A DNA stretch of 64,000 bases. It comes from an uncultured Anaeroplasmataceae bacterium (GTDB lineage: Bacteria > Bacillota_I > Bacilli_A > Acholeplasmatales > Anaeroplasmataceae). The notes under the pieces were generated by a model. It worked only from the letters and a program-made list of their open reading frames with translations, did not search any database and was not told where the DNA came from. The DNA lies in the NCBI GenBank assembly GCA_947589245.1, contig CANQBD010000001.1:1-64000 (forward strand), read 5' to 3'. Below, one piece after another: positions 10,731-20,034 of this stretch. A program made the translations under genes and the position numbers. The number at the start of each line of letters is the position of its first letter. Positions within the stretch are counted from its first letter, which is position 1.

Positions 10731-10807
10731 TGGCGTCCTCGAGAGGATTTGAACCTCCGACCCCTTCCTTAGGAGGGAAGTGCTCTATCCAGCTGAGCTA
10801 CGGGGAC
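10731..10807 (-). tRNA. tRNA-Arg (anticodon CCU)
   Basis: On the minus strand a complete cloverleaf can be folded: acceptor GTCCCCG with CGAGGAC, D arm GCTC/GAGC, anticodon arm CTTCC-CTCCTAA-GGAAG with anticodon CCT, five-base variable loop, T arm GGAGG-TTCAAAT-CCTCT, discriminator G and an encoded CCA. The acceptor stem has one C5-A68 mismatch where a U-A pair is usual. It decodes AGG. Confidence 0.95.
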
Positions 10808-10823
10808 ATTAAAAACCTTAATA

Positions 10824-10852
10824 ATTATAGCAAATTATTATGATTAATACAA
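10824..10852 (-). promoter_or_regulatory. Promoter of tRNA-Arg
   Basis: On the minus strand TTGTAT (10852-10847) and TATAAT (10829-10824) are 17 bases apart, with TGC directly before the -10 (extended -10). Confidence 0.65.
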
Positions 10853-10929
10853 TAATTTTTATGTCTTAAGAGGTTTAATCATTATAAAAATAATATTTTT
10901 ACTTATATATTATATTAATTGTAGTGTTT

Positions 10930-10962
10930 ACAAACAAACTCGTGTGTTTGTTTGTTTTTTTT
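10930..10962 (+). terminator. Terminator-like hairpin upstream of the str operon
   Basis: ACAAACAAAC (10930-10939) pairs with GTTTGTTTGT (10946-10955) around loop TCGTGT, followed by a run of T to 10962. No plus-strand gene lies directly before it, so its role is unclear; it may stop stray transcription into the str operon. Confidence 0.5.
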
Positions 10963-11029
10963 AAAAAAATATAAATAATAAAAAATATTGAAATTTCAAT
11001 GTTTTTATAGTCCACAAACTCGTGTGTTT
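10934..11029. repeat. Two 16-base direct repeats
   Basis: ACAAACTCGTGTGTTT occurs at 10934-10949 and again, identical, at 11014-11029, 80 bases apart, upstream of the str promoter. The first copy forms part of the hairpin at 10930. Two spaced copies could be a protein-binding site or relics of duplication. Confidence 0.6.
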
Positions 11030-11071
11030 TTAAAGAAAATTAAAAAAATGCAAAAAATTGATTTTTTATCA

Positions 11072-11099
11072 TTGACTTATAATATTTTTTTGATATAAT
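11072..11099 (+). promoter_or_regulatory. Promoter of the str operon
   Basis: TTGACT (11072-11077) and TATAAT (11094-11099) are separated by 16 bases. Start of transcription is expected near 11106. Confidence 0.75.
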
Positions 11100-11105
11100 C
11101 AAAAT

Positions 11106-11178
11106 GCTGTGTCTATGACACCCTTTTAAAAAGGGGTTTACAGTATGGTATAAATTGAAATATCCTTAAAAGGGGTAG
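11106..11178 (+). promoter_or_regulatory. Structured leader of rpsL
   Basis: GTGTC-TAT-GACAC (11109-11121) forms one hairpin and CCCTTTT with AAAAGGGG (up to 11136) a second. CTG (11107-11109) and CAG (11141-11143) could close a junction around both if the first hairpin is shortened by its outer pairs. A second CTTAAAAGGGG follows before the ribosome binding site. The compact fold suggests ribosomal-protein control of the operon, but no named family was assigned. Confidence 0.4.
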
Positions 11179-11191
11179 AAAGGAGAAAAAT

Positions 11192-11608
11192 ATGCCAACT
11201 ATTGAACAATTAGTACGAAATGGAAGAACTGCTAAGGTTTCTAAGTCTAAATCACCAAGTTTAGGTGTTGGATTTAATAGCTTAGAGAAGAAATATACAA
11301 AACTTCCATCACCTCAAAAGCGTGGAGTTTGTACCCGTGTTACTACTATGACACCTAAGAAACCAAACTCAGCTTTACGTAAATATGCCAGAGTTCGTTT
11401 GACTAATGGAATTGAAGTAACTGCTTATATTCCAGGTATTGGTCATAGTTTACAAGAGCATAGTACTGTTTTAATTCGTGGTGGACGTGTTAAGGATTTA
11501 CCAGGTGTTCGTTATCATGTTATTCGTGGTGCATTAGATACTACTGGTGTGGCCAATAGAGAACAAGGCCGTTCTAAATACGGTGCTAAAAAGCCAAAGC
11601 AAAAATAA
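11192..11608 (+). CDS. rpsL: 30S ribosomal protein S12
   Basis: S12 lies at the decoding centre of the small ribosomal subunit. The 138-residue sequence has the conserved core [14 protein letters not shown] and the loop with [17 protein letters not shown]. The Lys residues at which changes usually give streptomycin resistance (in PKKPNS and GRVKDLPG) are the sensitive type. AGGAG precedes the ATG by eight bases. It is first in the str operon, 33 bases before rpsG. Confidence 0.98.
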   Translation: MPTIEQLVRNGRTAKVSKSKSPSLGVGFNSLEKKYTKLPSPQKRGVCTRVTTMTPKKPNSALRKYARVRLTNGIEVTAYIPGIGHSLQEHSTVLIRGGRVKDLPGVRYHVIRGALDTTGVANREQGRSKYGAKKPKQK

Positions 11609-11641
11609 TTAAAAAATATATTTTAAAAGGAGGAATCGCTC

Positions 11642-12112
11642 ATGCCTCGTAAGGGACATATTGCAAAAAGAGATGTGCTTCCTGATCCAATATATAATTC
11701 AAAAGTAGTTACAAGAACTATTAATACAATTATGTTAGATGGAAAGAAAGGAACTGCACAGACAATTTTATATGGTGCTTTTGACCGTGTTAAAGAAGTT
11801 ACTGGTCAAGATCCACTAGAAGTGTTTAACAAAGCACTAGAAAATATTATGCCAGTTTTAGAAGTTAAGAGTCGTCGTATTGGTGGTCAAAACTACCAAG
11901 TACCAGTAGAAGTTAGACCTGAAAGGAAACAAACCTTAGGTTTAAGATGGTTAGTTAAATACGCTCGTCTACGTAATGATAAGACTATGGAAGAAAAATT
12001 AGCAAAAGAAATTATGGATGCTGCCAACGGTCTTGGTGGTGCTTGCAAAAAGCGTGAAGATACTCACAAAATGGCTGAAGCAAACAGAGCTTTTGCTCAT
12101 TATCGTTGGTAA
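11642..12112 (+). CDS. rpsG: 30S ribosomal protein S7
   Basis: S7 starts assembly of the 30S head by binding the 3' domain of 16S rRNA and contacts the E site. The 156-residue protein is full length, beginning [16 protein letters not shown] and ending with the usual AFAHYRW. It has the conserved [12 protein letters not shown] segment around residue 95. AGGAGG stands before the ATG. It sits 17 bases upstream of fusA. Confidence 0.98.
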   Translation: MPRKGHIAKRDVLPDPIYNSKVVTRTINTIMLDGKKGTAQTILYGAFDRVKEVTGQDPLEVFNKALENIMPVLEVKSRRIGGQNYQVPVEVRPERKQTLGLRWLVKYARLRNDKTMEEKLAKEIMDAANGLGGACKKREDTHKMAEANRAFAHYRW

Positions 12113-12129
12113 TATAGGAGATAGAAATT

Positions 12130-14196
12130 ATGCCTAGAGAATATTCATTAGAAAAAACTCGTAATATCGGTATCATGGCTCACATCGATGCTGGTAAGAC
12201 AACTACTACTGAACGTATATTATTCCATACAAAGAAAATCCATAAGATTGGTGAAACGCATGATGGTGCATCAACAATGGATTTCATGGAGCAAGAGAAG
12301 GAAAGAGGTATTACAATTACTTCTGCAGCAACAACTGCAATTTGGAAAGGCTATCGTGTAAACATTATTGATACTCCAGGTCACGTAGACTTTACTGTTG
12401 AAGTTTCTCGTTCATTACGTGTACTAGATGGTGCAGTTACTGTACTAGATGGGCAAGCTGGTGTTGAACCTCAAACTGAAACTGTATGGCGTCAAGCTAC
12501 TGATTATAATGTACCTCGTATCGTATTTGTTAATAAAATGGATAAGATTGGTGCAGACTTTGAATATTCAGTAAATACAATTCATGACCGATTAGGTGCT
12601 GTTGCGGCTGCTGTTCAATGGCCAATTGGGGCTGAGGATTTATTCAAAGGTCAAATTGACTTAATTGAAATGAAGGCTTACATATATGATGGTAATCCTG
12701 AAGAAAATTTTAAAGAAGTAGAAATTCCTGCTGATTTATTAGATTTAGCTAAGGAAAAGAGAGAGGTCTTAATTGATACTTTATCTCAATTTGATGATGA
12801 TTTAGCCATGATGTATCTAGAAGGAGAAGAAATCCCTACTGATTTAATTAAGAAAGTCATTCGTAGAGCTACTCTAGATGTTAAATTCTTCCCAGTGTTC
12901 TGTGGCTCAGCTTTCAAGAACATGGGTGTTAAGAAGGTTCTAGATGGTGTTATTGACTATTTACCAGCTCCAACAGATGTTGCTGTTATTAAAGGTACTG
13001 ATGAAAATGGTAATGAAGTCGATATTCATGCAACAGATGATGCTGAATTTGCGGCCTTAGCTTTCAAGGTTGTTTCTGATCCTTTCGTAGGAAAACTTAC
13101 ATATTTCCGTGTATATCAGGGTAGAATTACTTCTGGTTCTTATGTAAAGAATTCAACTAAAAATATTAAAGAGCGTTTAGGCCGTATTATGCAAATGCAT
13201 GCTAATCACCGTGAAGAAATTAAAGAAGTTTTTGCTGGTGACATTGCCGCTGCAGTAGGTCTAAAGGATACAACTACAGGTGATACATTATGTAGTGAAA
13301 AATATGAAGTAATTTTGGAAAAGATGGTATTCCCTGAACCAGTTATTAGTGTTGCTGTAGAGCCAAAGACTAAGGCAGATCAAGAGAAGATGACGGCTGC
13401 TTTAATCAAGTTAGCTGAAGAAGATCCAACTTTCCGTACTTATACTGATGTTGAAACCGGCCAAACAATTATTGCTGGTATGGGTGAGCTTCACCTAGAT
13501 ATTATTGTTGATCGTATGAAAAGAGAATTCAACGTTTTAGCTAATGTTGGTGCTCCTCAAGTATCATATCGTGAAACAATTACTGTACCTGCTGATTGTG
13601 AAGGTAAATTCATTCGTCAATCTGGTGGTCGTGGTCAATATGGTCACGTTTGGATCAAGTTTGAACCAAATCCAGATAAGGGTTATGAATTTGTTGATAA
13701 GGTTGTTGGTGGTACTGTTCCACGTGAGTATATACCAGTTGTAGATAAAGGTCTTCAGGATTCTCTGCCTAATGGTATCTTAGCTGGTTATCCAATGATT
13801 GATATCAAAGCTACTTTATTTGATGGTTCATACCATGAAGTCGATTCATCAGAAATGGCATTCAAGATTGCTGCATCTATGGCTTTAAAGGCTGCTAAAG
13901 ATAAATGTAAGCCAGTATTATTAGAGCCAATTATGGAAGTAGACGTTACAGTTCCAGAAGAATATGTTGGTAACGTAATCGGTGATTTAACAAGTCGTCG
14001 TGGACGTCTAGATTCTCAAGAAAAACGTGGTAATGGTATGAAGATTCGTGCTTATGTACCACTAGCTGAAATGTTTGGCTATGCAACATCTCTTCGTTCA
14101 AATTCTCAAGGACGTGGTAATTTCGTTATGCAAACTCACCACTATGAAGCAGTCCCTAGAAATATTCAAGAAGAGATTGTTAAAAGTAGAGCTTAA
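12130..14196 (+). CDS. fusA: Elongation factor G
   Basis: Translocase GTPase that moves tRNA and mRNA after peptide-bond formation. The 688-residue protein has the G1 loop [13 protein letters not shown] (near residue 17), G2 RGITI, G3 DTPGHVDF, G4 NKMD, then domain II, domain III, the domain IV loop [12 protein letters not shown] and domain V. Length and motifs are those of ordinary bacterial EF-G rather than a paralogue. AGGAG lies before the start. No terminator separates it from tuf, but tuf also has its own promoter. Confidence 0.98.
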   Translation: MPREYSLEKTRNIGIMAHIDAGKTTTTERILFHTKKIHKIGETHDGASTMDFMEQEKERGITITSAATTAIWKGYRVNIIDTPGHVDFTVEVSRSLRVLDGAVTVLDGQAGVEPQTETVWRQATDYNVPRIVFVNKMDKIGADFEYSVNTIHDRLGAVAAAVQWPIGAEDLFKGQIDLIEMKAYIYDGNPEENFKEVEIPADLLDLAKEKREVLIDTLSQFDDDLAMMYLEGEEIPTDLIKKVIRRATLDVKFFPVFCGSAFKNMGVKKVLDGVIDYLPAPTDVAVIKGTDENGNEVDIHATDDAEFAALAFKVVSDPFVGKLTYFRVYQGRITSGSYVKNSTKNIKERLGRIMQMHANHREEIKEVFAGDIAAAVGLKDTTTGDTLCSEKYEVILEKMVFPEPVISVAVEPKTKADQEKMTAALIKLAEEDPTFRTYTDVETGQTIIAGMGELHLDIIVDRMKREFNVLANVGAPQVSYRETITVPADCEGKFIRQSGGRGQYGHVWIKFEPNPDKGYEFVDKVVGGTVPREYIPVVDKGLQDSLPNGILAGYPMIDIKATLFDGSYHEVDSSEMAFKIAASMALKAAKDKCKPVLLEPIMEVDVTVPEEYVGNVIGDLTSRRGRLDSQEKRGNGMKIRAYVPLAEMFGYATSLRSNSQGRGNFVMQTHHYEAVPRNIQEEIVKSRA

Positions 14197-14212
14197 TTTT
14201 ACAATAATCTAC

Positions 14213-14241
14213 TTGCAAACCCTCACCAATTAGGGTAAAAT
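14213..14241 (+). promoter_or_regulatory. Promoter of tuf
   Basis: TTGCAA (14213-14218) and TAAAAT (14236-14241) are 17 bases apart in the fusA-tuf gap, allowing extra transcription of tuf. Confidence 0.65.
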
Positions 14242-14295
14242 ATATATTGGTAAAAAAATGAAATTATAAAATAAAAATTAGGAGGACCATTTAAA

Positions 14296-15480
14296 ATGGC
14301 AAAGGAAAAATTTGTACGTACCAAACCACATGTTAATATTGGTACAATTGGACACGTTGATCATGGTAAAACTACTTTAACTGCTGCTATTACAACAATT
14401 CTTGCAAAGAAGGGTTTAGCACAAGCTAAGGCTTATGATCAAATCGACGCTGCTCCAGAAGAAAAGGAACGTGGTATTACAATTAATACCGCACACGTAG
14501 AATATGAAACAGCAAGCCGTCACTATGCACACGTTGACTGTCCAGGTCATGCCGACTATGTAAAGAACATGATTACTGGTGCTGCTCAAATGGATGGTGG
14601 TATCTTAGTTATCGCTGCAACTGATGGACCTATGGCTCAAACTCGTGAGCACATCTTACTTGCTCGTCAAGTTGGTGTACCTAAATTAGTTGTATTTTTA
14701 AATAAGTGCGATATGGTTGATGATGAAGAATTAATCGACTTAGTAGAAATGGAAACTCGTGAAATGTTAAGCGAATATGATTTCCCAGGCGATGAAATTC
14801 CATTCATTCGTGGTTCTGCATTAAAGGCTCTTGAAGGTGATCCAGTTTGGGTTGCTAAGATTGAAGAATTAATGGATATCGTTGATACTTATATTCCAAC
14901 TCCAGTTCGTGATACTGATAAGCCATTCTTAATGCCTATTGAAGATGTATTCACTATCACAGGTCGTGGTACAGTTGTTACTGGCCGTGTTGAACGTGGT
15001 CAAGTACGTGTTGGTGATGCAGTTGAAATCATTGGTATTAGAGAAACTCAATCATCAGTTGTAACTGGTGTAGAAATGTTCCGTAAGCTTCTTGATTATG
15101 CTGAAGCTGGCGATAATATTGGTGTATTACTTCGTGGTATTAACCGTGATCAAGTACAACGTGGACAAGTATTAGCTAAACCTAAGTCAGTTACTCCACA
15201 TTTAAAGTTTACTGCTCAAGTTTATGTACTATCAAAAGAAGAAGGTGGTCGTCATACTCCATTCTTCTCTAACTATCGTCCACAATTCTATTTCCGTACT
15301 ACTGATGTTACAGGTATCATTACTTTAGCTGCTGGTACTGAAATGGTTATGCCTGGTGATAATACAACTATGACAGTTGAGTTAATTCATCCAATTGCTA
15401 TGGAACAAGGTACTAAGTTCTCTATCCGTGAGGGTGGTCATACTGTAGGTGCTGGTTCAGTAGTTCAAATTCTTGAATAA
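14296..15480 (+). CDS. tuf: Elongation factor Tu
   Basis: GTPase that delivers aminoacyl-tRNA to the ribosome. The 394-residue protein carries G1 GHVDHGKTT, effector RGITI, G3 DCPGHADY, G4 NKCD and G5 SALK. The domain II and III segments implicated in binding of kirromycin-class and thiazolyl-peptide inhibitors look like those of sensitive species. Start is set by AGGAGG twelve bases before the ATG. It is the last gene of the str region and ends in a strong terminator. Confidence 0.98.
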   Translation: MAKEKFVRTKPHVNIGTIGHVDHGKTTLTAAITTILAKKGLAQAKAYDQIDAAPEEKERGITINTAHVEYETASRHYAHVDCPGHADYVKNMITGAAQMDGGILVIAATDGPMAQTREHILLARQVGVPKLVVFLNKCDMVDDEELIDLVEMETREMLSEYDFPGDEIPFIRGSALKALEGDPVWVAKIEELMDIVDTYIPTPVRDTDKPFLMPIEDVFTITGRGTVVTGRVERGQVRVGDAVEIIGIRETQSSVVTGVEMFRKLLDYAEAGDNIGVLLRGINRDQVQRGQVLAKPKSVTPHLKFTAQVYVLSKEEGGRHTPFFSNYRPQFYFRTTDVTGIITLAAGTEMVMPGDNTTMTVELIHPIAMEQGTKFSIREGGHTVGAGSVVQILE

Positions 15481-15502
15481 TTATAATATTCATAAAAACA
15501 TC

Positions 15503-15532
15503 AAGGCTATGCTTGCTGCGTAGCCTTTTTTT
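15503..15532 (+). terminator. Terminator after tuf
   Basis: AAGGCTATGC pairs with GCGTAGCCTT (15503-15527, one G-U pair) and a T7 run follows. Confidence 0.9.
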
Positions 15533-15649
15533 AATATAATAGATTAAGTAAGCATAAGATTGAATAATATTATTTTTTAATTTAAAAATAAAAATAAATT
15601 AGAAATCTATTGCCAAACTATTAATATCTAAGATTATTTGTGTGTAATA

Positions 15650-15658
15650 TGCTATAAT
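15650..15658 (+). promoter_or_regulatory. Extended -10 promoter of the VanZ-like gene
   Basis: TGC immediately precedes TATAAT (15653-15658). The -35 region is poor. AAAGGAGG starts two bases later, so the transcript leader would be very short. Confidence 0.5.
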
Positions 15659-15674
15659 AGAAAGGAGGCTTATA

Positions 15675-16157
15675 GTGAAAATTTGGTGGTTAAGGGTTTT
15701 ACTAATAATTTTAACTATCACCTGGATGGGTATAATATTTTATTATTCAAGTCAAAATGGTAGCTTATCAGCTAACATGAGTGGTAAGATTACAAATTTT
15801 ACAATTCAATTGTTTATTAAAAATTATGCTGATTTGCCTTTGAATGAACAATCAAATATTTATAAAAATGTTTCCTATTTAATTAGAAAAATAGCTCATT
15901 TTTCCGAGTATGCTATTTTGGCAATGCTATTATTTTTTACTATGAGATCCTTTACTAAAAATTATTTATATATCCATACAATTTCATTTGTTTTAAGTTG
16001 TTTATATGCTGTTAGTGATGAATTTCATCAATCATTTGTAGCGGATAGATTACCATTATTTAAAGATGTATTAATTGATAGTTTAGGTTCTTTAACTATG
16101 CTGTTATTTATCGCGTGTATAATAAATATTATTAGATTAAAGAAAAAGGTACAATGA
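15675..16157 (+). CDS. VanZ-like membrane protein
   Basis: A 160-residue membrane protein with four hydrophobic segments and the VanZ-family pattern: an N-terminal helix ending in FYYSSQNG, RKIAHFSEYAIL in the middle, and SDEFHQSFVADR before the last helix. VanZ relatives affect teicoplanin resistance or the cell envelope; the exact job is not known and this gene is not near van genes. The start is GTG, six bases after AAAGGAGG. It forms an operon with tatD, one base downstream. Confidence 0.85.
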   Translation: MKIWWLRVLLIILTITWMGIIFYYSSQNGSLSANMSGKITNFTIQLFIKNYADLPLNEQSNIYKNVSYLIRKIAHFSEYAILAMLLFFTMRSFTKNYLYIHTISFVLSCLYAVSDEFHQSFVADRLPLFKDVLIDSLGSLTMLLFIACIINIIRLKKKVQ

Positions 16158-16158
16158 T

Positions 16159-16923
16159 ATGATTGACACTCATTCTCATCTCTTTGATGATGCTTTTAAA
16201 GAAGATTTAGAGGCTTGTATTACGAGATGTATTAATGAAAATGTTAATAAGATTGTTTTAGTAGGCTTTTCCCACGAGACGAACCAAAAGGCTTTTGAGA
16301 TTGCTACAAAATATAATCTTTTTTATCCAACTGCAGGCCTTCATCCAAGTGAAGCGACCAAAGACTATCAAAAGGACTTAGAAGATTTAGAAGTTTTTGT
16401 TCAAAGCCATAAGGTATATGCGATAGGTGAGTGTGGATTAGATTATCATTATGGTAAAGAAAATATAGTTGAACAACAATTACTATTTGAAGGACAAATT
16501 AATTTAGCTATCAAATATAATTTACCTTTAATTATTCATATGCGCGATGCCACTTTAGATACTTTTAAAATTTTAAAAAAGTATCAAGGAAAAATTAGAG
16601 GTGTAATGCATTGTTATAGTGGTTCTTATGAAATGGCAAAAGAATTTATAAAATTAGGATTTATGCTTTCTTTTGGTGGACCTATAACTTTTAAAAATGC
16701 GAAAGAAAATAAGTATATTGTTGAAAATATTGATTTAAAATATATTTTAACTGAAACAGATTGTCCCTATTTAGCTCCGATGCCTTATCGAGGCAAGCGA
16801 AATGAATCAAGTTATGTGAAAAATGTTTTGATTGAAATTGCTCGTTTAAAACAGATGAGCTTTGAAGAAGTTGAAAAAATAACTGAAGCTAATGCTATCA
16901 AACTTTTTAATTTAGAGGTGTAA
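16159..16923 (+). CDS. tatD: TatD-family metal-dependent hydrolase
   Basis: Putative metal-dependent deoxyribonuclease of the TatD/YcfH family with an amidohydrolase-type barrel. Metal ligands are visible in DTHSH (residues 3-7), GECGLDYH near 92-99, IIHMRDA, MHCYSG and ETDCPY near 204. The 254-residue length is typical. One base separates it from the VanZ gene, and two bases from the protease gene downstream, so all three probably share one transcript. In Bacillus the tatD-like gene is near metS and rnmV; those are absent here. Confidence 0.93.
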   Translation: MIDTHSHLFDDAFKEDLEACITRCINENVNKIVLVGFSHETNQKAFEIATKYNLFYPTAGLHPSEATKDYQKDLEDLEVFVQSHKVYAIGECGLDYHYGKENIVEQQLLFEGQINLAIKYNLPLIIHMRDATLDTFKILKKYQGKIRGVMHCYSGSYEMAKEFIKLGFMLSFGGPITFKNAKENKYIVENIDLKYILTETDCPYLAPMPYRGKRNESSYVKNVLIEIARLKQMSFEEVEKITEANAIKLFNLEV

Positions 16924-16925
16924 TT

Positions 16926-17990
16926 ATGAAAAAAAAGTTATTATTAATTGCTATATTCTTTTCGATAATATTATTAGTAGGTTGTACTGAAAAGGAACCT
17001 ACAGAAATCCAAAAAGAACCAAGCATTGTCGAAATTCAAAATAATATTTCTGATGTTTATAATAAAGTATCTTCTGGATGTGTAGGTATTTATGCAGCTA
17101 GCTCAACTAAAGCTTCCACTGGTTCAGGTGTGGTATATAAAGAAGAAAATGGTCTATATTATGTAGTTACAAATTGTCACGTAATAGAAAATACAACAAC
17201 TGTAAGAATTTTTCTTGGTGGATCTAAATATTATCAAGGATCAGTTGTGGGCTATGATGCCAAGAACGATATTGCTGTTATAACATTTTCCCTAGATTTG
17301 TTTGGTGGTCCAGACATTTATGTTAATGATTTTTTTAATTATGATGAAGAAATTGTAATTCCTGGTCAAACAGCTATCGCTATTGGTTGTCCTTTAGGAT
17401 TAGAAAATTTTAATTCTATAACAACTGGTATTGTTTCCCGCATTGAAAATGGTTTGATTCAAACGGATACGGCAATTAATCCTGGTAATTCTGGTGGTGG
17501 TTTATTCAATTTGGCTGGAAGACTTATCGGCATCAATACTGAAAAAGAAATTTATACTAGTGGCTTGGATTCAAATGGTAATGTTATTAGCATTCCTGTT
17601 GAAGGTATTGGTTACGCCATTTCTTTAGATGTTGTTAAGAAATGTATTGAAGATATTGAAGCTAATGGTGGTGAAATAACTCGTCCTACCTTAGGTTTAA
17701 CAATTTCGGTAGTAAATAGGTATTTAAATGACCAATCACCTTATCTAGATTATATGCCTAATAGCTTAGATGAAGCTTTGGTTGTTTCAGATATTACTAG
17801 TACAGGTGTAGCTGCAAAAGCCGGAGTTAAGCTTTATGATGTAATTATCTCTGTAGATGATGTAGAAGTGACAACCTTAAATGACTTAAGTAATATTTTG
17901 AATCTAAAACTTATTGGTCAAACTTTAAAGCTTAAGGTTTATAGAGCTAGTGCCACAACAAAAGAAGTAACTATAACTATTACCCTTTAA
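16926..17990 (+). CDS. HtrA/DegP-like serine protease, lipoprotein
   Basis: Trypsin-like envelope quality-control protease with a C-terminal PDZ domain. The first 20 residues are a lipoprotein signal ending LLVGC, so Cys20 would be lipidated and the enzyme anchored outside the membrane. The catalytic triad is His85 (in TNCHVIEN), Asp115 (in KNDIAV) and Ser189 (in NPGNSGGG). The PDZ domain covers about residues 255-350 and includes GVAAKAGVKLYDVI. Most Firmicutes HtrA proteins are held by a transmembrane helix rather than lipid, so this is a variant. It is the last gene of a three-gene unit closed by a terminator at 18014. Confidence 0.93.
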   Translation: MKKKLLLIAIFFSIILLVGCTEKEPTEIQKEPSIVEIQNNISDVYNKVSSGCVGIYAASSTKASTGSGVVYKEENGLYYVVTNCHVIENTTTVRIFLGGSKYYQGSVVGYDAKNDIAVITFSLDLFGGPDIYVNDFFNYDEEIVIPGQTAIAIGCPLGLENFNSITTGIVSRIENGLIQTDTAINPGNSGGGLFNLAGRLIGINTEKEIYTSGLDSNGNVISIPVEGIGYAISLDVVKKCIEDIEANGGEITRPTLGLTISVVNRYLNDQSPYLDYMPNSLDEALVVSDITSTGVAAKAGVKLYDVIISVDDVEVTTLNDLSNILNLKLIGQTLKLKVYRASATTKEVTITITL

Positions 17991-18013
17991 AATGTTTTTT
18001 AAATATCTATTTT

Positions 18014-18043
18014 AAAAGCCTTATCAATCATTAAGGCTTTTTT
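18014..18043 (+). terminator. Terminator after the HtrA-like gene
   Basis: AAAAGCCTTA (18014-18023) pairs with TAAGGCTTTT (18032-18041), followed by more T. Confidence 0.85.
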
Positions 18044-18068
18044 CATATATTATATTAGGGGTGATATA

Positions 18069-18206
18069 ATGGCAAATACATGTTGTAATAATACAAATAC
18101 TACCACTTCAAACAATAACTGCAATACTTCTTATGGTGGCGGTTTTGCGTTTATTTTAGTATTATTTATTTTAGTAATTCTTGTAGGAGCTGCTTGGGCT
18201 TACTAA
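18069..18206 (+). CDS. YjcZ-like small membrane protein
   Basis: A 45-residue peptide. The N-terminal half is rich in Asn, Thr and Cys (CCNNTNTTT); the C-terminal half is GGGF followed by a hydrophobic helix and a final AAWAY. This GGGFAxILVLFILxILVG pattern is that of the YjcZ family of small proteins, which in spore formers are tied to sporulation. A GGGGTGAT ribosome binding site precedes the ATG and a terminator follows the stop. The family link is by pattern; whether this organism sporulates is not shown by the window. Confidence 0.75.
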   Translation: MANTCCNNTNTTTSNNNCNTSYGGGFAFILVLFILVILVGAAWAY

Positions 18207-18227
18207 TTTGATAATATATATATCTTG

Positions 18228-18254
18228 CCTAAAGAAATATTCTTTGGGTTTTTT
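18228..18254 (+). terminator. Terminator after the YjcZ-like gene
   Basis: CCTAAAGA pairs with TCTTTGGG around AATAT, followed by a run of T to 18254. Confidence 0.75.
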
Positions 18255-18270
18255 GCTATCGAAATGTTGG

Positions 18271-18294
18271 ACCCTTTTTGGAAAAAAGGGTTTT
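18271..18294 (+). terminator. Second hairpin before fhs
   Basis: ACCCTTTTT and AAAAAAGGGT (18271-18291) form a hairpin with a GG loop, followed by TTT. It may be a back-up terminator or part of a control element before fhs. Confidence 0.45.
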
Positions 18295-18361
18295 AATTTA
18301 TTTCATTTAGAGTTCATTTGTGATATCATATAAATATACTTTTAAAAAGGGGATGGTTTTA

Positions 18362-20017
18362 ATGCTAAGTGATTTAGAAATCGCCCAACAAGCTAAATTA
18401 TTACCTATTAAGGATATAGCTAAAAAGCTTGGTTTAAAGGAAGATGATTTAGAGTTTTATGGTAAATATAAAGCTAAAATTAATTTAAGTAATTTTAATA
18501 CGTTTCAAGAAGCCAAAGTTATCTTAGTTACAGCAATTAATCCAACACCAGCTGGTGAAGGCAAGTCAACAACTACTATTGGTTTAGCTGATGCTTTAAA
18601 TAAATTAAATAAGAAAACAGTCGTAGCTTTAAGAGAACCTAGCTTTGGACCAGTTTTAGGCGTTAAGGGTGGAGCTACTGGTGGTGGTTATGCTCAAGTT
18701 GTTCCAATGGAAGATATCAATCTTCATTTTACGGGAGATATCCATGCTATTACAACTGCCAATAATGCTATTGCAGCCATTCTAGATAATCATATTCATC
18801 AAGGAAACAATTTACATATCGATCCTACAAAAGTTATTTGGCATCGCTGTTTAGATATGAATGATCGAGCGTTAAGAAATATTATTATTGGTTTAGGTGG
18901 CACTAGCAATGGTGTTCCAAGAGAAGATCATTTTGATATTACAGTGGCTTCTGAAATAATGGCCGTTTTATGCTTGGCTGAATCAATGGAAGATTTTAAA
19001 GAAAGAATAAAACGGATTGTAGTCGCATATACTTATGACAAAAAGCCTATAACTGTTGGCGATTTAAAAGCAGATGGTGCTGTTGCAGTCATTATGAAGG
19101 ATGCATTAAAACCAAATTTAGTTCAAACGCTTGAACATACACCTACTATTATTCATGGTGGTCCTTTTGCCAATATTGCTCATGGTTGTAATTCGGTTAT
19201 TGCAACTAAGACAGCTATGACCTTAGCTGATTATGTTGTTACTGAGGCGGGATTTGGGGCTGATTTGGGTGCTGAAAAATTCTTAGATATTAAATGTCGT
19301 CAAGCTGGAATTAAGCCTTCTTGTGTAGTCATAGTTGCAACAATTAGAGCTTTAAAGATGCATGGTGGAGTTTTAAAGGAAGATTTAAAATCAGAAAATG
19401 TTTTAGCTTTACAAAAAGGAATATGTAATTTAGAAAAGCATATTGAGAATATTAAAAAATATAACTTGGGCTATGTGATTGCTATTAATCGATTTGCTGA
19501 TGATTCAGATGCTGAGGTAAAAGCTTTAGAAGCATGGGCAAAAGAAAATAATCATCCAATCGCTTTATCTGATGTTTTTACAAATGGTAGTGCTGGTGGT
19601 ATTGCCCTTGCAAATGCAGTACTAAATGTTGTTGATAAACCTAATAATTTCAAGGTTTTATATGATAATGATATGAGTATTAAAGAGAAGATCACAACTA
19701 TTTGTAAAGAAATCTATGGCGCGGCAAGTGTTGATTTTACACCAACCGCAAAGAAACAAATGGCTAATTTCCTAAAATATGGTTGGGACAAATTACCTAT
19801 TTGTATTGCTAAAACCCAATATTCATTTTCAGATAATCCAAAGCTTCTGGGTAGACCTACCGATTTTAAGATGACTATCCGTGAACTTAAGCCTGCAATT
19901 GGAGCTGGTTTTATTGTGGCTTTAAGTGGGGATATTATGACAATGCCGGGTTTACCAAAAGAACCAGCTGCTAATAATATGGATCTAGTTGATGGTAAGG
20001 TTAAAGGCTTATTTTAA
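18362..20017 (+). CDS. fhs: Formate--tetrahydrofolate ligase
   Basis: Makes 10-formyl-tetrahydrofolate from formate, THF and ATP in the cytoplasm, feeding purine and formyl-Met synthesis. The protein is 551 residues from the chosen start. The P-loop-like [15 protein letters not shown] lies near residue 57, and the conserved [19 protein letters not shown] follows at about 90. The start at 18362 is preferred because AAAAGGGG lies a suitable distance upstream and the resulting N terminus ([12 protein letters not shown]) matches the family; an upstream GTG would add 14 residues. With folD nearby, it gives a route linking formate to the one-carbon pool. Confidence 0.96.
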   Translation: MLSDLEIAQQAKLLPIKDIAKKLGLKEDDLEFYGKYKAKINLSNFNTFQEAKVILVTAINPTPAGEGKSTTTIGLADALNKLNKKTVVALREPSFGPVLGVKGGATGGGYAQVVPMEDINLHFTGDIHAITTANNAIAAILDNHIHQGNNLHIDPTKVIWHRCLDMNDRALRNIIIGLGGTSNGVPREDHFDITVASEIMAVLCLAESMEDFKERIKRIVVAYTYDKKPITVGDLKADGAVAVIMKDALKPNLVQTLEHTPTIIHGGPFANIAHGCNSVIATKTAMTLADYVVTEAGFGADLGAEKFLDIKCRQAGIKPSCVVIVATIRALKMHGGVLKEDLKSENVLALQKGICNLEKHIENIKKYNLGYVIAINRFADDSDAEVKALEAWAKENNHPIALSDVFTNGSAGGIALANAVLNVVDKPNNFKVLYDNDMSIKEKITTICKEIYGAASVDFTPTAKKQMANFLKYGWDKLPICIAKTQYSFSDNPKLLGRPTDFKMTIRELKPAIGAGFIVALSGDIMTMPGLPKEPAANNMDLVDGKVKGLF

Positions 20018-20034
20018 AGAAAGGACATCTATAT

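Noticed and set aside
10934..11029. CRISPR array
   Set aside because: Only two 16-base copies 80 bases apart, no further repeats and no cas genes.
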